Positions 7,290 through 16,736 are shown, counted from the stretch's first letter. The stretch: DNA of 64,000 bases from Pararhodobacter marinus (GCF_003122215.1 NZ_QEYD01000006.1:186001-250000), one strand, 5' to 3'. Numbers and translations are program-made. Notes: a model not told the origin generated them from the letters alone.

Positions 7290-9251
7290 ATGAGCCAGAT
7301 TTCCCCCCAACAAATCAAGCTCTCATTCCCCGATGGCAATGTGCGCGACTACGAGGCCGGCATCACGCCCGCCGAGGTCGCGAAGTCCATCGCGCCGTCG
7401 CTGGCCAAGGCCGCGATCTCGGCGCAGGTGAACGGCCAGCATTGGGATCTGCAATGGCCGATCAAGGCCGATGCGAACATCTCGATCAACACGATGAAGG
7501 ATGACGGCCCGGCGCTGGAACTGATCCGCCACGATCTGGCGCATATCATGGCGCGCGCGGTGCAGGCCTTGTGGCCCGACACCAAGGTCACGATCGGCCC
7601 GGTGCGCGATTACGGCTGGTTCTACGATTTCGACCGCGCCGAGCCCTTCACGCCCGACGATCTCGGCGCGATCGAGGCCGAGATGAAGAAAATCATCAAC
7701 GCCCGCGAGCCGGTCAGGACGGAAGTCTGGTCGCGCGCCGATGCCATCGCGCATTACGAGAAAACGGGCGAGCCCTACAAGGTCGAGCTGGTCAACCGCA
7801 TCCCCGAGGATCAGGACCTGCGGATGTACTGGCACGGCGACTGGCAGGATCTGTGCCGCGGGCCGCATCTGCAGCATACGGGGCAGGTGCCCGCCGATGC
7901 GTTCAAGCTGACGCATGTCGCCGGGGCCTATTGGCTGGGCGATTCCTCGCGCCCTATGCTGCAGCGGATCTACGGCGTGGCGTTCAAATCGCGCGACGAT
8001 CTGAAGGCGCATATGCATATGCTGGAAGAGGCCGCCAAGCGCGACCACCGCAAGCTGGGCCGCGAGATGGACCTGTTCCACATGCAGGAAGAGGCGCCCG
8101 GCCAGATCTTCTGGCATCCGAATGGCTGGACGATCTATGCCACGCTGCAGGATTACATGCGCCGCAAGCAGCGCGTGGGCGGCTATGTCGAGGTGAACAC
8201 GCCGCAGGTGGTGAACCGCAACCTGTGGGAAGCCTCGGGGCATTGGGAAAACTACCGCGAGAACATGTTCATCGTCGAGGTGGACGAAGAGGGCGCGAAG
8301 GAAAAGACCATCAACGCGCTGAAGCCGATGAACTGCCCGTGTCACGTGCAGATCTTCAACCATGGCCTGAAATCCTATCGCGACCTGCCGCTGCGCATGG
8401 CCGAGTTCGGCTCGTGCGCGCGCTATGAGCCTTCGGGCGCGCTGCACGGCATCATGCGCGTGCGCGGCTTCACGCAGGACGATGGCCATATCTTCGCGAT
8501 GGAAAGCCAGATCGAGGCCGAGGCGAAGCGCTTCATCGAATTCCTTGCCGATGTCTATGCCGAGCTCGGGTTCGACAAGTGGCGCATCAAGCTGTCGACA
8601 CGCCCCGAAAAGCGCATCGGCACCGAGGAAAGCTGGGATTTCGCCGAGGCCGCGCTGGCCGACGCCGTCACGGCGGCGGGCTATGCCTATGAGATCTTCG
8701 AAGGCGAGGGCGCGTTCTACGGGCCGAAGCTGGAATTCGTGTTGACCGACGCGATCGGTCGCGACTGGCAATGCGGCACGTTCCAGGTCGATCCGAACCT
8801 GCCCGAGCGGCTGGATGCCAGCTATATCGGCGCCGACGGGGCCAAGCATCGTCCGATCATGCTGCACCGCGCCTGTGTCGGCTCGTTCGAGCGGTTCATC
8901 GGCATCCTGATCGAGAACTATTCGGGCAAGCTGCCGCTGTGGCTGGCGCCGCAGCAGGTGGTCGTGGCCTCGATCGTCTCGGAAGCGGACGACTATGTGC
9001 ACGAGGTCGTGGCCGAGCTGCAGAACGCCGGTCTGCGCGCCGAGGCCGACATCCGCAACGAGAAGATCAACTACAAGGTGCGCGAGCATTCGCTGGCCAA
9101 GGTGCCGGTGATCCTGGCCGTGGGCGCGCGCGAAGTGGCCGAGCGCACGGTTTCCGTGCGCCGTCTGGGCGAGAACAAGACGCAGACCGCGTCGCTGGAG
9201 GCCCTGGTGGCCGATCTGATCGCCGAAGCGACGCCGCCCGACATGCGCTGA
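7290..9251 (+). CDS. thrS: Threonyl-tRNA synthetase
   Basis: The 653-residue protein charges tRNA-Thr. In order it shows an N-terminal TGS domain (to about residue 65), the second additional domain with the [10 protein letters not shown] histidine region used in editing of mischarged serine, the class II catalytic core and the anticodon-binding domain. [10 protein letters not shown] supplies the zinc cysteine, [25 protein letters not shown] is motif 2, and [18 protein letters not shown] is motif 3. GAGGAG lies upstream of ATG 7290. The frame is open 1.8 kb further upstream, but that part is antisense to the hydrolase and glycosylase genes. A hairpin with a T-run follows. Confidence 0.98.
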   Translation: MSQISPQQIKLSFPDGNVRDYEAGITPAEVAKSIAPSLAKAAISAQVNGQHWDLQWPIKADANISINTMKDDGPALELIRHDLAHIMARAVQALWPDTKVTIGPVRDYGWFYDFDRAEPFTPDDLGAIEAEMKKIINAREPVRTEVWSRADAIAHYEKTGEPYKVELVNRIPEDQDLRMYWHGDWQDLCRGPHLQHTGQVPADAFKLTHVAGAYWLGDSSRPMLQRIYGVAFKSRDDLKAHMHMLEEAAKRDHRKLGREMDLFHMQEEAPGQIFWHPNGWTIYATLQDYMRRKQRVGGYVEVNTPQVVNRNLWEASGHWENYRENMFIVEVDEEGAKEKTINALKPMNCPCHVQIFNHGLKSYRDLPLRMAEFGSCARYEPSGALHGIMRVRGFTQDDGHIFAMESQIEAEAKRFIEFLADVYAELGFDKWRIKLSTRPEKRIGTEESWDFAEAALADAVTAAGYAYEIFEGEGAFYGPKLEFVLTDAIGRDWQCGTFQVDPNLPERLDASYIGADGAKHRPIMLHRACVGSFERFIGILIENYSGKLPLWLAPQQVVVASIVSEADDYVHEVVAELQNAGLRAEADIRNEKINYKVREHSLAKVPVILAVGAREVAERTVSVRRLGENKTQTASLEALVADLIAEATPPDMR

Positions 9252-9277
9252 GCCGCCGCGCAGGCGTTCCGATACTG

Positions 9278-9314
9278 AAAACGGGCCGGGGCATCGCCGC
9301 CGGCCCGTTTTCTT
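9278..9314 (+). terminator. Rho-independent terminator of thrS
   Basis: AAAACGGGCCGG (9278-9289) pairs perfectly with CCGGCCCGTTTT (9300-9311) across a 10-nt loop and runs into TTTTCTTT. It is 27 bp after the thrS stop. The symmetric A/T flanks mean it could also stop leftward transcripts of the convergent Crp/Fnr gene. Confidence 0.92.
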
Positions 9315-9330
9315 TACCTCGTTCGGAGGG

Positions 9331-9996
9331 TCACGCCTGTGCCTGTTCCACAAGCCGCGCGCGGTCCAGAACCCGGATCGTGTTGCGTTCCATCGCGATG
9401 ATGCCGTCGCGGCGCAGCGCGCCCAGGATCCGGTTCACGCGCTGACGCGAGCATCCCACCAGCGTCGCCAGATAGGCCTGGCTGAGATGGGTTTCGGGAT
9501 GGTCGGGCGTGGTGAACTGGTTGAGATACAGGCAGACCCGCTGTTCGGCCGGATAGAACTGCCCGATCGTGCGCAGCTGGTTGTCGCGCGCCAGCCGCTC
9601 ATGCAGGATCGCCGCAAGGTTGCGGATCAGGATCCGTGGCGGGACATGGCGCAGAAGGGCCTCGGCGCTGCAATAGATCACCGTGGTATTCGCCAGCGCC
9701 GTGCAGCTTGCCGCGCAGGGCCGGTCTGACAGGGCCTCGACCTCGCCCACCACCTCGCCGGTGGTGGCGACATGCAGGATCACGGCATTGCCCTGTGGAT
9801 CGACGTAACTGATCTCGACCCGGCCGCGCACGACGATATAGCAGCCCCGGGCCGGTTCGCCCTGCACCAGCAGCGGTGTCGATTCGTGGTAGGAACTGAC
9901 CGGGCATTCGGCCAGCAGGGCCTTGCGCGGCTCCGGCTCGACGCCGCGCAGAAGGTCAGCTTCCGACAGAAGCGAAAAATGCCCCTGATGGATCAT
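9331..9996 (-). CDS. Crp/Fnr-family transcriptional regulator
   Basis: The ATG at 9996 gives 221 residues; a TTG six codons upstream is an alternative. Residues to about 120 form a cyclic-nucleotide-binding beta-roll (ARGCYIVVRGRVEISYVD, GEVVGEVEALSDRPC). A long dimer helix follows, then a winged helix with recognition segment HLSQAYLATLVGCSRQRVNRIL. The four N-terminal cysteines that hold the iron-sulfur cluster of true FNR are not arranged as expected, so oxygen sensing by that route is unlikely. The arginine and serine that bind cAMP in CRP are not obvious either. It has a long upstream gap with palindromes and converges on thrS. Confidence 0.9.
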   Translation of the reverse strand: MIHQGHFSLLSEADLLRGVEPEPRKALLAECPVSSYHESTPLLVQGEPARGCYIVVRGRVEISYVDPQGNAVILHVATTGEVVGEVEALSDRPCAASCTALANTTVIYCSAEALLRHVPPRILIRNLAAILHERLARDNQLRTIGQFYPAEQRVCLYLNQFTTPDHPETHLSQAYLATLVGCSRQRVNRILGALRRDGIIAMERNTIRVLDRARLVEQAQA

Positions 9997-10393
9997 GCGC
10001 CGCCCGCCACGCAACCGCGCTGACGTCGGGCAATTATCCGGTGCGTCGTGGACTGCCGGGTCTCACCACATAAACGCGCCATTCCGTGTCACTCCGCCTG
10101 TATCAGGAAGAACATCCTGAAACATTTTACCAATTGGTAAAGCGAAATGAAAGACTGGCTACTCTTACTCCCTGTTCCCTTGCCTCTTGGCAGGGGCCCA
10201 CGCCCGCACCGGAACCGTCCCGGCGGTTGGTTAATATCATTAATCTAGCGCAGAGCACGCGGCCGAGTGTCGCGCTGACGACAGTTCGCGAAAATTATCC
10301 CGCATCAACGACTTGCGCCGTCTCCTGATGCGGCCCCGATCCCGTCCCGCAAGGGGAATCGGCACCGGGGGCGACCAGGCCGGGCAGGTGCGC
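9997..10393. other. 397-bp non-coding region with several palindromes
   Basis: This is one of the longest gaps in the window and visibly richer in A+T than its surroundings. It holds the upstream region of the Crp/Fnr gene and the 3' flank of the MurA-like gene. Inverted repeats seen are TCAGGA/TCCTGA (10103-10120), the perfect 16-mer at 10126-10141 and TTAATATCATTAA (10231-10243). An 80-codon frame (10086-10328, plus) has no protein-like character. A small RNA cannot be excluded. Confidence 0.6.
10126..10141. promoter_or_regulatory. Perfect 16-bp palindrome, candidate operator
   Basis: TTTACCAATTGGTAAA is fully self-complementary. It lies 130 bp upstream of the Crp/Fnr start. The ACCAATTGGT core resembles sites bound by GntR-type repressors more than the TTGAT-N4-ATCAA class of FNR. 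The cognate regulator is unknown. Confidence 0.55.
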
Positions 10394-11704
10394 TCAGCTT
10401 CGCGCGGGAACGCGCGTGATCTTCGCGCCCATCGCGTTCAGACGTTCGTCGATACGCTCGTAGCCGCGTTCGATCTGCTGGGCGTTGTTGATGGTCGAGG
10501 TCCCCTCGGCGCACATCGCGGCGATCAGCATCGCCATCCCGGCGCGGATATCGGGGCTTTCCAGCCGCGAGCCGCGCATGTCCGACTTGCCAGCGACGAT
10601 GGCGCGGTGCGGGTCGCACAGCACGATGCGCGCGCCCATTGCGATCAGCTTGTCGACGAAGAACATGCGGCTTTCGAACATCTTCTCGAACATCATCACC
10701 ACGCCTTCGCATTGCGTCGCGGTAACGATGGCGATCGACATCGTGTCGGCCGGGAAGGCGGGCCAGGGCTGGTCGGAAATGGTCGGGATATGCCCGCCGA
10801 AATCGGCCTGCACCTTCATTTCCTGCTCGGCCGGGATATACAGGTCGTCGCCCCGGATCTGGCAGCGGATACCCAGACGTTCGAAATTCATCAGGGTCGA
10901 GCGCAGATGCTCGACACCGGCGTTCTTGATGGTGATCTCGGATTTCGTCACCGCGGCCAGCCCGATGAGCGAGCCGACCTCGATATGGTCGGGGCCGATC
11001 TTGTGCTGGCAGCCATGCAGTTTCTGGCCGCCACGGATGGTCATCGTGTTGGTGCCGATGCCCTCGATCTTCGCGCCCATCGCGTTGAGGAACAGCGCCA
11101 GATCCTGCACATGCGGCTCCGAGGCACAGTTGCGCAGGATCGTCACGCCCTCGGCGCAGACGGCGGCGCAGAGCGCGTTCTCGGTCGCGGTCACCGAGGG
11201 TTCGTCCAGGAACACATCCGCGCCCTTCAGCCCGTCGGCCTTGAAGATGTAATGCCCGTTGGTCTTGATCTTCGCACCCAGCTGCTCCAGCGCCAGGAAA
11301 TGGGTGTCCACCCGGCGCCGGCCGATCACGTCGCCCCCAGGCGGTGGCAATTCGACCTCGCCGCAACGCGCCAGCATCGGCCCGGCCAAAAGGATCGAGG
11401 CCCGCACGCGGGCGCACAGGTCCGGGTCCAGATCCGCGGGCCGCAGTGTTTTCGCGTGGATTTCCAGATGGTTGCGGCCCAGCCAGCGGGCTTCGGCGCC
11501 GACCGACTGGATCAGCTCGACCAGCACCTCGATATCGCGGATACGCGGGACATTGGTCAGCTCGACCCGTTCATCGGTCAACAGCGCCGCCGCCACGATG
11601 GGCAGGGCGGCGTTCTTGTTGCCCGAAGGCTCGATCTCGCCCGAAAGCGAGAAACCGCCCTCGACGATGTATTGGATCCGTTCGTGCGGTTGTGAAACGC
11701 CCAT
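10394..11704 (-). CDS. murA: MurA-family enolpyruvyl transferase with Asp at the catalytic Cys position
   Basis: The ATG at 11704, with GAGGGG upstream, gives 436 residues with six-fold repeat EPSP/MurA character. MurA transfers enolpyruvyl from PEP to UDP-GlcNAc, the first committed step of peptidoglycan synthesis. The UDP-sugar lysine is present in PSGNKNAALP (Lys30), the general base aspartate in AFPADTM, and the loop arginine in DIRAGMA. The flexible-loop motif that reads GGCxIG in most bacteria is GGDVIG (Asp125). Mycobacterial MurA also has Asp there and is naturally insensitive to fosfomycin, so the same is expected here. The SGNKN form suggests a second MurA-like lineage; a canonical copy may exist elsewhere. 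It lies 73 bp after hisH. Confidence 0.85.
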   Translation of the reverse strand: MGVSQPHERIQYIVEGGFSLSGEIEPSGNKNAALPIVAAALLTDERVELTNVPRIRDIEVLVELIQSVGAEARWLGRNHLEIHAKTLRPADLDPDLCARVRASILLAGPMLARCGEVELPPPGGDVIGRRRVDTHFLALEQLGAKIKTNGHYIFKADGLKGADVFLDEPSVTATENALCAAVCAEGVTILRNCASEPHVQDLALFLNAMGAKIEGIGTNTMTIRGGQKLHGCQHKIGPDHIEVGSLIGLAAVTKSEITIKNAGVEHLRSTLMNFERLGIRCQIRGDDLYIPAEQEMKVQADFGGHIPTISDQPWPAFPADTMSIAIVTATQCEGVVMMFEKMFESRMFFVDKLIAMGARIVLCDPHRAIVAGKSDMRGSRLESPDIRAGMAMLIAAMCAEGTSTINNAQQIERGYERIDERLNAMGAKITRVPARS

Positions 11705-11777
11705 TGCTCGGTGCCCCTCGTTTTTTATCACGCGTAGCAAATCTTAGCGGTAACGGGAACCGACTTTCCGGTGAAGC

Positions 11778-12416
11778 TCAGGGCTTCCAGCGCAGGAAGT
11801 TGCCGATCAGGCGAAGCCCCGCCGACTGGCTCTTCTCGGGGTGGAACTGGGTGCCCAGCACGTTGTCGCGCCCGATGATCGCCGTCACCGGCCCGCCATA
11901 CTCGACATGCGCCAGCAGATCGGCCTGCTCGGCGACCTCGAAGCGATAGGAATGAACGAAATAGGCGTGATCGCCGGTCTGCAGCCCGTCGAGCACCGGA
12001 TGCGGCCGGTCGATGACCATGTCGTTCCAGCCCATATGCGGCACCTTCATCGACGGCTCGGACGGGGTGATGCGCACCACGTCGCCGGGGATCCAGCCAA
12101 GACCGGGCGTGTCCTCGTATTCATGGCCCGTCGTGGCCAGAAGCTGCATCCCGACGCAGATTCCGAGGAAGGGCTTGCCGTCCTTCAGCACCGCTTCGGC
12201 CAGCGCCTCGACCATGCCGGTGACGGCCATGAGTTCGCGCTTGCAGGCCGGGAAGGCGCCGTCGCCGGGCAACACCACGCGGTCGGCGCGCAGCACGTCC
12301 TCGGGGCGGTTGGTGACCAGCACCTCGCCGCCATCCACCTCGCGCGCCATCCGCTCGAAGGCCTTCTGCGCCGAGTGCAGGTTGCCGGATTCGTAATCGA
12401 CCAGGACCGTCAGCAT
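11778..12416 (-). CDS. hisH: Imidazole glycerol phosphate synthase, glutaminase subunit
   Basis: A 212-residue class I amidotransferase. The nucleophile cysteine is in [11 protein letters not shown], and the catalytic His and Glu are in [18 protein letters not shown] at the N-terminus is typical of HisH. It releases ammonia from glutamine and channels it to HisF for imidazole glycerol phosphate and AICAR formation in histidine synthesis. It starts 4 bp after hisB. In many alphaproteobacteria hisA and hisF follow; here the MurA-like gene does, so the his genes are split. Confidence 0.97.
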   Translation of the reverse strand: MLTVLVDYESGNLHSAQKAFERMAREVDGGEVLVTNRPEDVLRADRVVLPGDGAFPACKRELMAVTGMVEALAEAVLKDGKPFLGICVGMQLLATTGHEYEDTPGLGWIPGDVVRITPSEPSMKVPHMGWNDMVIDRPHPVLDGLQTGDHAYFVHSYRFEVAEQADLLAHVEYGGPVTAIIGRDNVLGTQFHPEKSQSAGLRLIGNFLRWKP

Positions 12417-12420
12417 CGGA

Positions 12421-13008
12421 TCACAGCGTTCCCTTGGTCGAGGGGACGGCATCGGCCTTGCGCGGGTCGATCTCGACCGCCGCCCGCAGCGCCCGCGCCA
12501 CGGCCTTGAACGCGGCCTCGGCAATGTGGTGGCTGTTGACGCCATGCACCTTGTCGACATGCAGCGTGATGCCGCCATGCGTGCTGAAGGCCTGGAAGAA
12601 TTCGCGCACCAGTTCGGTATCGAAGGTGCCGATCTTTTGCGTCGGCATCTCGCAATGCCAGATCAGGAACGGCCGCCCCGACAGGTCGAGCGCGCATTTC
12701 ACCTGCGCGTCGTCCATCGGCAGCGTGCATTCGCCGTAGCGGCGGATGCCCTTCTTGTCGCCCAGGGCCTTGGCCAGGGCCTGACCCAGCGCGATTCCGG
12801 TATCCTCGACCGTGTGATGGTCGTCGATATGCAGATCGCCATCGGCGCGGATCGTCAGGTCGATCAGGGCGTGCCGGGCCAACTGATCGAGCATGTGGTC
12901 GAAGAAACCCACGCCGGTCTGGTTGTCATAGCTGCCGCTGCCGTCGAGATCGACGGCCACCGAGATATCGGTCTCGGCGGTCTTGCGGGTAATCGTGGCG
13001 CTGCGCAT
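12421..13008 (-). CDS. hisB: Imidazoleglycerol-phosphate dehydratase
   Basis: The 195-residue monofunctional enzyme dehydrates imidazoleglycerol phosphate to imidazole acetol phosphate. Both metal-binding repeats are visible: [17 protein letters not shown] near the middle and [17 protein letters not shown] near the C-terminus, as is [15 protein letters not shown]. It has no phosphatase domain, unlike the enterobacterial fusion. It begins an operon with hisH 4 bp downstream, and a DUF1330 gene lies upstream in the same direction. Confidence 0.97.
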   Translation of the reverse strand: MRSATITRKTAETDISVAVDLDGSGSYDNQTGVGFFDHMLDQLARHALIDLTIRADGDLHIDDHHTVEDTGIALGQALAKALGDKKGIRRYGECTLPMDDAQVKCALDLSGRPFLIWHCEMPTQKIGTFDTELVREFFQAFSTHGGITLHVDKVHGVNSHHIAEAAFKAVARALRAAVEIDPRKADAVPSTKGTL

Positions 13009-13063
13009 GGGCTCTCATCCGTCGCTGGAACGGGGAGGGTATAGGGCGGGGGCGGGCGGTTTG

Positions 13064-13357
13064 CTAGCCCTCATACCCTTCGACGATCACCAGATCCGCC
13101 TGCGAGATCGGGTCGCGGATCGCCTTGGCCGCCTGGTATTCCGGGCTGTCGAAACAGGCGGTCGCGGCGGCGAGATCGGGGAATTCGATCACCACGGTCC
13201 GCGCCCGGCTCTGGCCCTCGCGCTGGGTCTGCGGTCCGCCCCGGACAATGAAGCGCGCGCCGTATTTCTCGAAGGCTATGGCATTGGCCTCGCGGTATTT
13301 CGCGTAGATCTCGGGGTCGTCGACATCGACATGCGCCACCCAATAGGCTTTGGGCAT
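13064..13357 (-). CDS. DUF1330 domain protein
   Basis: AGGAGG nine bases before ATG 13357 fixes a 97-residue product. The short ferredoxin-like sequence MPKAYWVAHVDVDDPEIYAKY, GGPQTQREGQSRARTVVIEFPD and ACFDSPEYQAAKAIR are the standard DUF1330 motifs. The biochemical role of the family is not established. It is cytoplasmic and follows rimO after a 224-bp gap that contains only a GC-rich inverted repeat (13476-13501). Confidence 0.9.
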   Translation of the reverse strand: MPKAYWVAHVDVDDPEIYAKYREANAIAFEKYGARFIVRGGPQTQREGQSRARTVVIEFPDLAAATACFDSPEYQAAKAIRDPISQADLVIVEGYEG

Positions 13358-13581
13358 CGGGGTTCCTCCTGTTTCCGGGCGCGAGAGTGTCGTCGCAGGC
13401 GGGGGGATGCAAGGGGGAAAGGGCGGACGGGAGGGAGCTGGTGACAGGCCCGACCCGGCCAGCGTCGCGCTCCCGCCCGGGCCGGTCGCGGTCGGGCCCG
13501 GATCAATTTCCGGGCGGCGGCCTGCGGGATCCGGGGCCTGCCGCGCGGTTTGCCTGACATTCTGCCGGTTGCCCGTGGGTT

Positions 13582-14958
13582 TCACTTTTCCAACAAAGTT
13601 CCCCAAAGATCATAGTCAGAAGCCTCATCGACTTCCACTTTTACGATGTCACCCGGTTGAAGCAGCTCGAAGCCTTCGTCGATGAACAGATTGCCGTCGA
13701 TCTCGGGCGCATCGGCCTTGGTGCGGCAGGTCGCGCCTTCCTCGTCCACCTCGTCGACGATGACCTCCTGCACGGTTCCGACCCTGGCCGCCAGCTTCGC
13801 CTCGGAGATGGCCTGCGCCTTCTCCATGAAACGTTCCCAGCGTTCCTGTTTCACCTCGGGCGCGACATGGTCGGGCAGCGCGTTCGAGCGTGCGCCCGCG
13901 ACATTCTCGTACTGGAAGCAGCCGACGCGGTCGAGCTGCGCCTCGTCGAGCCAGTCGAGCAGCGTCTGGAACTCGGCCTCGGTCTCGCCCGGATAGCCCA
14001 CGATGAAGGTCGAACGCAGCACGATCTCTGGACAGTCGGCGCGCCAGCGGGCGATCTCGTCGAGCGTTTTCGCCGCCGCCGCGGGCCGCGCCATGCGTTT
14101 GAGCGTGTCGGGATGGGCATGTTGGAAAGGGATGTCGAGATAGGGCAGCACCAGCCCCTCGGCCATCAGCGGGATCAGGTCGCGCACATGCGGATAGGGA
14201 TAGACGTAATGGAGCCGCACCCAGGCGCCGAGGCTGCCGAGATCGCGCGCCAGATCGGTGATATGCGCCCGGTGGCCGCGCGCTTCGGCATGCTTGATGT
14301 CGATGCCGTAGGCCGAGGTGTCCTGACTGATCACCAGCAATTCCTTCACGCCCGCCTCGACCAGCTTCTCGGCCTCGCGGATCACCGCATGGGCGGGGCG
14401 GCTGACCAGTCGGCCGCGCATGTCGGGAATGATGCAGAACTTGCACTTGTGATTGCAGCCCTCGGAGATCTTCAGATAGCTGAAATGCCGGGGCGTCAGC
14501 TTGATCCCCGAGGCCGGGAGGAGGTCGACGAAAGGGTCGGGCGCGGGCGGCACGGCGCCGTGCACGGCATCGAGCACCTGCTCGTATTGATGCGGGCCGG
14601 TCACCGCCATCACCTTGGGATGCGCGCCGGTGATGTAATCGGGCTCGGCGCCCAGGCAGCCGGTGACGATGACCTTGCCGTTCTCGCGCAGGGCCTCGCC
14701 GATCGCCTCGAGGCTTTCGGCCTTGGCGCTGTCAAGAAACCCGCAGGTATTGACGATCACCGCATCCGCGCCTGCGTAATCGGGGCTGATCGCGTAGCCT
14801 TCGGCCCTGAGCCGCGTCAGGATGCGTTCGCTGTCGACCAGCGCCTTGGGGCAGCCGAGACTGACCATGCCGATGGTCGGCTGGCCGTCGCGCGGCGCGT
14901 CCTGGATCAGCGCGCGGGGCGCCAGGTCTGGGCGGAGATTGGGCGGGTTCTGACTCAT
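13582..14958 (-). CDS. rimO: Ribosomal protein S12 methylthiotransferase
   Basis: From ATG 14958 the protein has 458 residues. It has the three domains of methylthiotransferases. First is an N-terminal UPF0004 domain with three cluster cysteines ([25 protein letters not shown]). Then comes the radical-SAM core with [13 protein letters not shown] (CX3CX2C), and finally a C-terminal TRAM domain ([28 protein letters not shown]). RimO adds a methylthio group to the conserved aspartate of ribosomal protein S12. [12 protein letters not shown] is typical of RimO rather than MiaB. It seems to be transcribed alone. Confidence 0.97.
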   Translation of the reverse strand: MSQNPPNLRPDLAPRALIQDAPRDGQPTIGMVSLGCPKALVDSERILTRLRAEGYAISPDYAGADAVIVNTCGFLDSAKAESLEAIGEALRENGKVIVTGCLGAEPDYITGAHPKVMAVTGPHQYEQVLDAVHGAVPPAPDPFVDLLPASGIKLTPRHFSYLKISEGCNHKCKFCIIPDMRGRLVSRPAHAVIREAEKLVEAGVKELLVISQDTSAYGIDIKHAEARGHRAHITDLARDLGSLGAWVRLHYVYPYPHVRDLIPLMAEGLVLPYLDIPFQHAHPDTLKRMARPAAAAKTLDEIARWRADCPEIVLRSTFIVGYPGETEAEFQTLLDWLDEAQLDRVGCFQYENVAGARSNALPDHVAPEVKQERWERFMEKAQAISEAKLAARVGTVQEVIVDEVDEEGATCRTKADAPEIDGNLFIDEGFELLQPGDIVKVEVDEASDYDLWGTLLEK

Positions 14959-15030
14959 GGCGCGCATATACGCTTCAAGCCCCGCGCCGCAAAGCCCCCT
15001 TCACTTTGTTTCAAAAACTCTCGGGGGCTC

Positions 15031-15055
15031 CCAAGGGGGCAGACAGCCCCCTTGG
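15031..15055. repeat. AGACA-loop palindrome, copy 1
   Basis: CCAAGGGGGC and GCCCCCTTGG form a perfect 10-bp stem around the loop AGACA. The block TCTCGGGGGC stands just before it (15020-15029). A shorter copy (GGGC-AGACA-GCCC) lies at 15070-15082 and a third full copy at 51538-51558. It is in the gap between rimO and the FMN-binding protein gene. Confidence 0.8.
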
Positions 15056-15069
15056 CTTTCTGATCGGGG

Positions 15070-15082
15070 GGGCAGACAGCCC
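15070..15082. repeat. AGACA-loop palindrome, copy 2 (short)
   Basis: GGGCAGACAGCCC repeats the loop and inner stem of the copy 39 bp to its left. It is followed by TTGGCGGGGG, a decayed version of the longer stem. Confidence 0.65.
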
Positions 15083-15095
15083 TTGGCGGGGGAGC

Positions 15096-15118
15096 GCGAG
15101 GGGGCAGGGCCCCCTCGC
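15096..15118. terminator. Strong GC hairpin after the FMN-binding protein gene
   Basis: GCGAGGGGGC and GCCCCCTCGC pair perfectly around AGG, 5 bp beyond the stop of the leftward gene ending at 15123. No T-run follows. It is probably a terminator or a 3'-end stabiliser. Confidence 0.6.
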
Positions 15119-15122
15119 TTCC

Positions 15123-16736
15123 TCAGACGCCTTCGTCGAACGGGTCGAAACTGTCGGCCGAGGCCCGGCGCCAGCGCTTGATATAGCCGAAACGGTCCTC
15201 TTCCTCGCGCAGAAGGAAGCCTTCGGGCATGTAGGGAAAGACCTCCTGCCCGGTGACCATCTCGCGATCGTTCTCGCGCATCATCAGGTGCCAGGGCAGG
15301 AAATCCGACGGATGCGTGAGCCCCGCCGCGCCGGCCATGTCGCCCAAAGCCTTCATCGTGTTGCGGTGGAAATTCGCCACGCGCTGCGCCTTGTCGCCCA
15401 CGACCAGCGCGCGCGAGCGTTGCGGGTCCTGCGTCGCCACGCCCGACGGGCAGTGATTGGTGTGGCAGGCCTGCGCCTGGATGCAGCCGATCGAGAACAT
15501 GAAGCCGCGCGCGGAATTGGCCCAGTCGGCGCCCATGGCGAGCGCCTTGGCGATGTCGAAGGCATGGATCAGCTTGCCCGAGGCGCCGATCTTCACCCGG
15601 TCGCGAAGCCCCGCGCCGCGAAGGGCATTGTGCACGAAGGTCAGCCCCTCGGTCAGCGGCATGCCCATATGGTTGGCGAATTCCAGAGGCGCCGCGCCGG
15701 TGCCGCCTTCCTTGCCGTCGACGACGATGAAATCGGGCGTGATGCCGGTTTTCAGCATCGCCTTGACGATGCACATGAATTCCCGCCGGTGGCCAAGGCA
15801 CAGCTTGAAGCCGGTGGGCTTGCCGCCCGACAGGTCGCGCAACCGGGCGATGAATTCCATCATCTCGACCGGGGTTTCGAAGGCGTTATGCGCATCGGGG
15901 GAATGGCAGTCGACGCCCATCGGCACGCCGCGCGCCTCGGCGATCTCGGGCGTGATCTTGGCGGCGGGTAGGATGCCGCCCTGGCCGGGCTTGGCGCCCT
16001 GGCTGAGTTTCAGCTCGATCATCTTGACCTGCGGATCGGCCGCGTTCTGGGCGAACTTGTCGGGATCGAACCGCCCGTCATCGGTGCGACAGCCGAAATA
16101 GCCGGTGCCGATTTCCCAGATCAGGTCGCCCCCGCCTTCGCGGTGATAGCGCGAGATCCCGCCCTCGCCGGTGTCATGCGCGAAGCCCTGCATCTTCGCG
16201 CCCTTGTTGAGCGCCAGGATCGCGTTGGCCGACAGGGCGCCAAAGCTCATGGCCGAGATGTTGTAGATCGACAGGTCGTAGGGCTGCTTGCAATCGGGGC
16301 CGCCAACCTTGATGCGGAAATCGGTATTCTCGATCTTCTTGGGACGGATCGAATGGGTCAGCCACATATAGCCGCTGCCGTAGACCGCTTCCTTGGTGCC
16401 GAAGGGTCGCTTGTCTTCGACATTCTTGGCGCGCTGGTAGACGATGTTGCGATCCTCGCGCGAGAAGGGGACTTCGGCGTCGTCCTCTTCCAGCAGGTAT
16501 TGCCGGATCTCGGGGCGGATCATCTCGAACAGGTAGCGCATGTGGCCCAGGACGGGATAATTGCGCAGGATCGCGTGGTTGACCTGCATCATGTCGTAGA
16601 CGCCGAGCGCGGTCAGCCCGCCGAAGAGAAGCACCAGCAGCACGAACCAGGCCGAGACCGGAATCAGCGCGACCGATACCAGTGTCATCACGATACACAG
16701 GGTAAAGGTCGAGTATCTCAGCAGCCGCGACAGCAT
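15123..16736 (-). CDS. Membrane-anchored FMN-binding glutamate synthase-family protein
   Basis: The 537-residue protein has GGAGGAACGCC before ATG 16736. Residues 1-45 form two hydrophobic helices. The rest is the GltB-type TIM barrel: SAMSFGALSANAILALNKGA, HDTGEGGISRYH, KLSQGAKPGQGGILP, VDGKEGGTGAAPLEF and the flavin site IGASGKLIHAFDIAKALAMGAD. CIQAQACHTNHCPSGVATQ provides the three cysteines of a 3Fe-4S cluster. It lacks the glutaminase and beta-helix domains of real glutamate synthase, so it is a stand-alone, membrane-tethered FMN/Fe-S oxidoreductase of unknown substrate. It is a single-gene unit. Confidence 0.92.
   Translation of the reverse strand: MLSRLLRYSTFTLCIVMTLVSVALIPVSAWFVLLVLLFGGLTALGVYDMMQVNHAILRNYPVLGHMRYLFEMIRPEIRQYLLEEDDAEVPFSREDRNIVYQRAKNVEDKRPFGTKEAVYGSGYMWLTHSIRPKKIENTDFRIKVGGPDCKQPYDLSIYNISAMSFGALSANAILALNKGAKMQGFAHDTGEGGISRYHREGGGDLIWEIGTGYFGCRTDDGRFDPDKFAQNAADPQVKMIELKLSQGAKPGQGGILPAAKITPEIAEARGVPMGVDCHSPDAHNAFETPVEMMEFIARLRDLSGGKPTGFKLCLGHRREFMCIVKAMLKTGITPDFIVVDGKEGGTGAAPLEFANHMGMPLTEGLTFVHNALRGAGLRDRVKIGASGKLIHAFDIAKALAMGADWANSARGFMFSIGCIQAQACHTNHCPSGVATQDPQRSRALVVGDKAQRVANFHRNTMKALGDMAGAAGLTHPSDFLPWHLMMRENDREMVTGQEVFPYMPEGFLLREEEDRFGYIKRWRRASADSFDPFDEGV

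Noticed and set aside
7323-9353. 676-codon minus-strand frame opposite thrS
   Set aside because: thrS is complete with motifs, ribosome binding site and terminator. The antisense product has no family character.
10086-10328. 80-codon frame in the gap upstream of the Crp/Fnr gene
   Set aside because: No ribosome binding site, it crosses three palindromes, and its composition is not protein-like.
13476-13501. GC-rich inverted repeat after rimO as a terminator
   Set aside because: Only 7-8 bp with an 11-base loop, no T-run and 80 bp from the stop codon; too weak to call.
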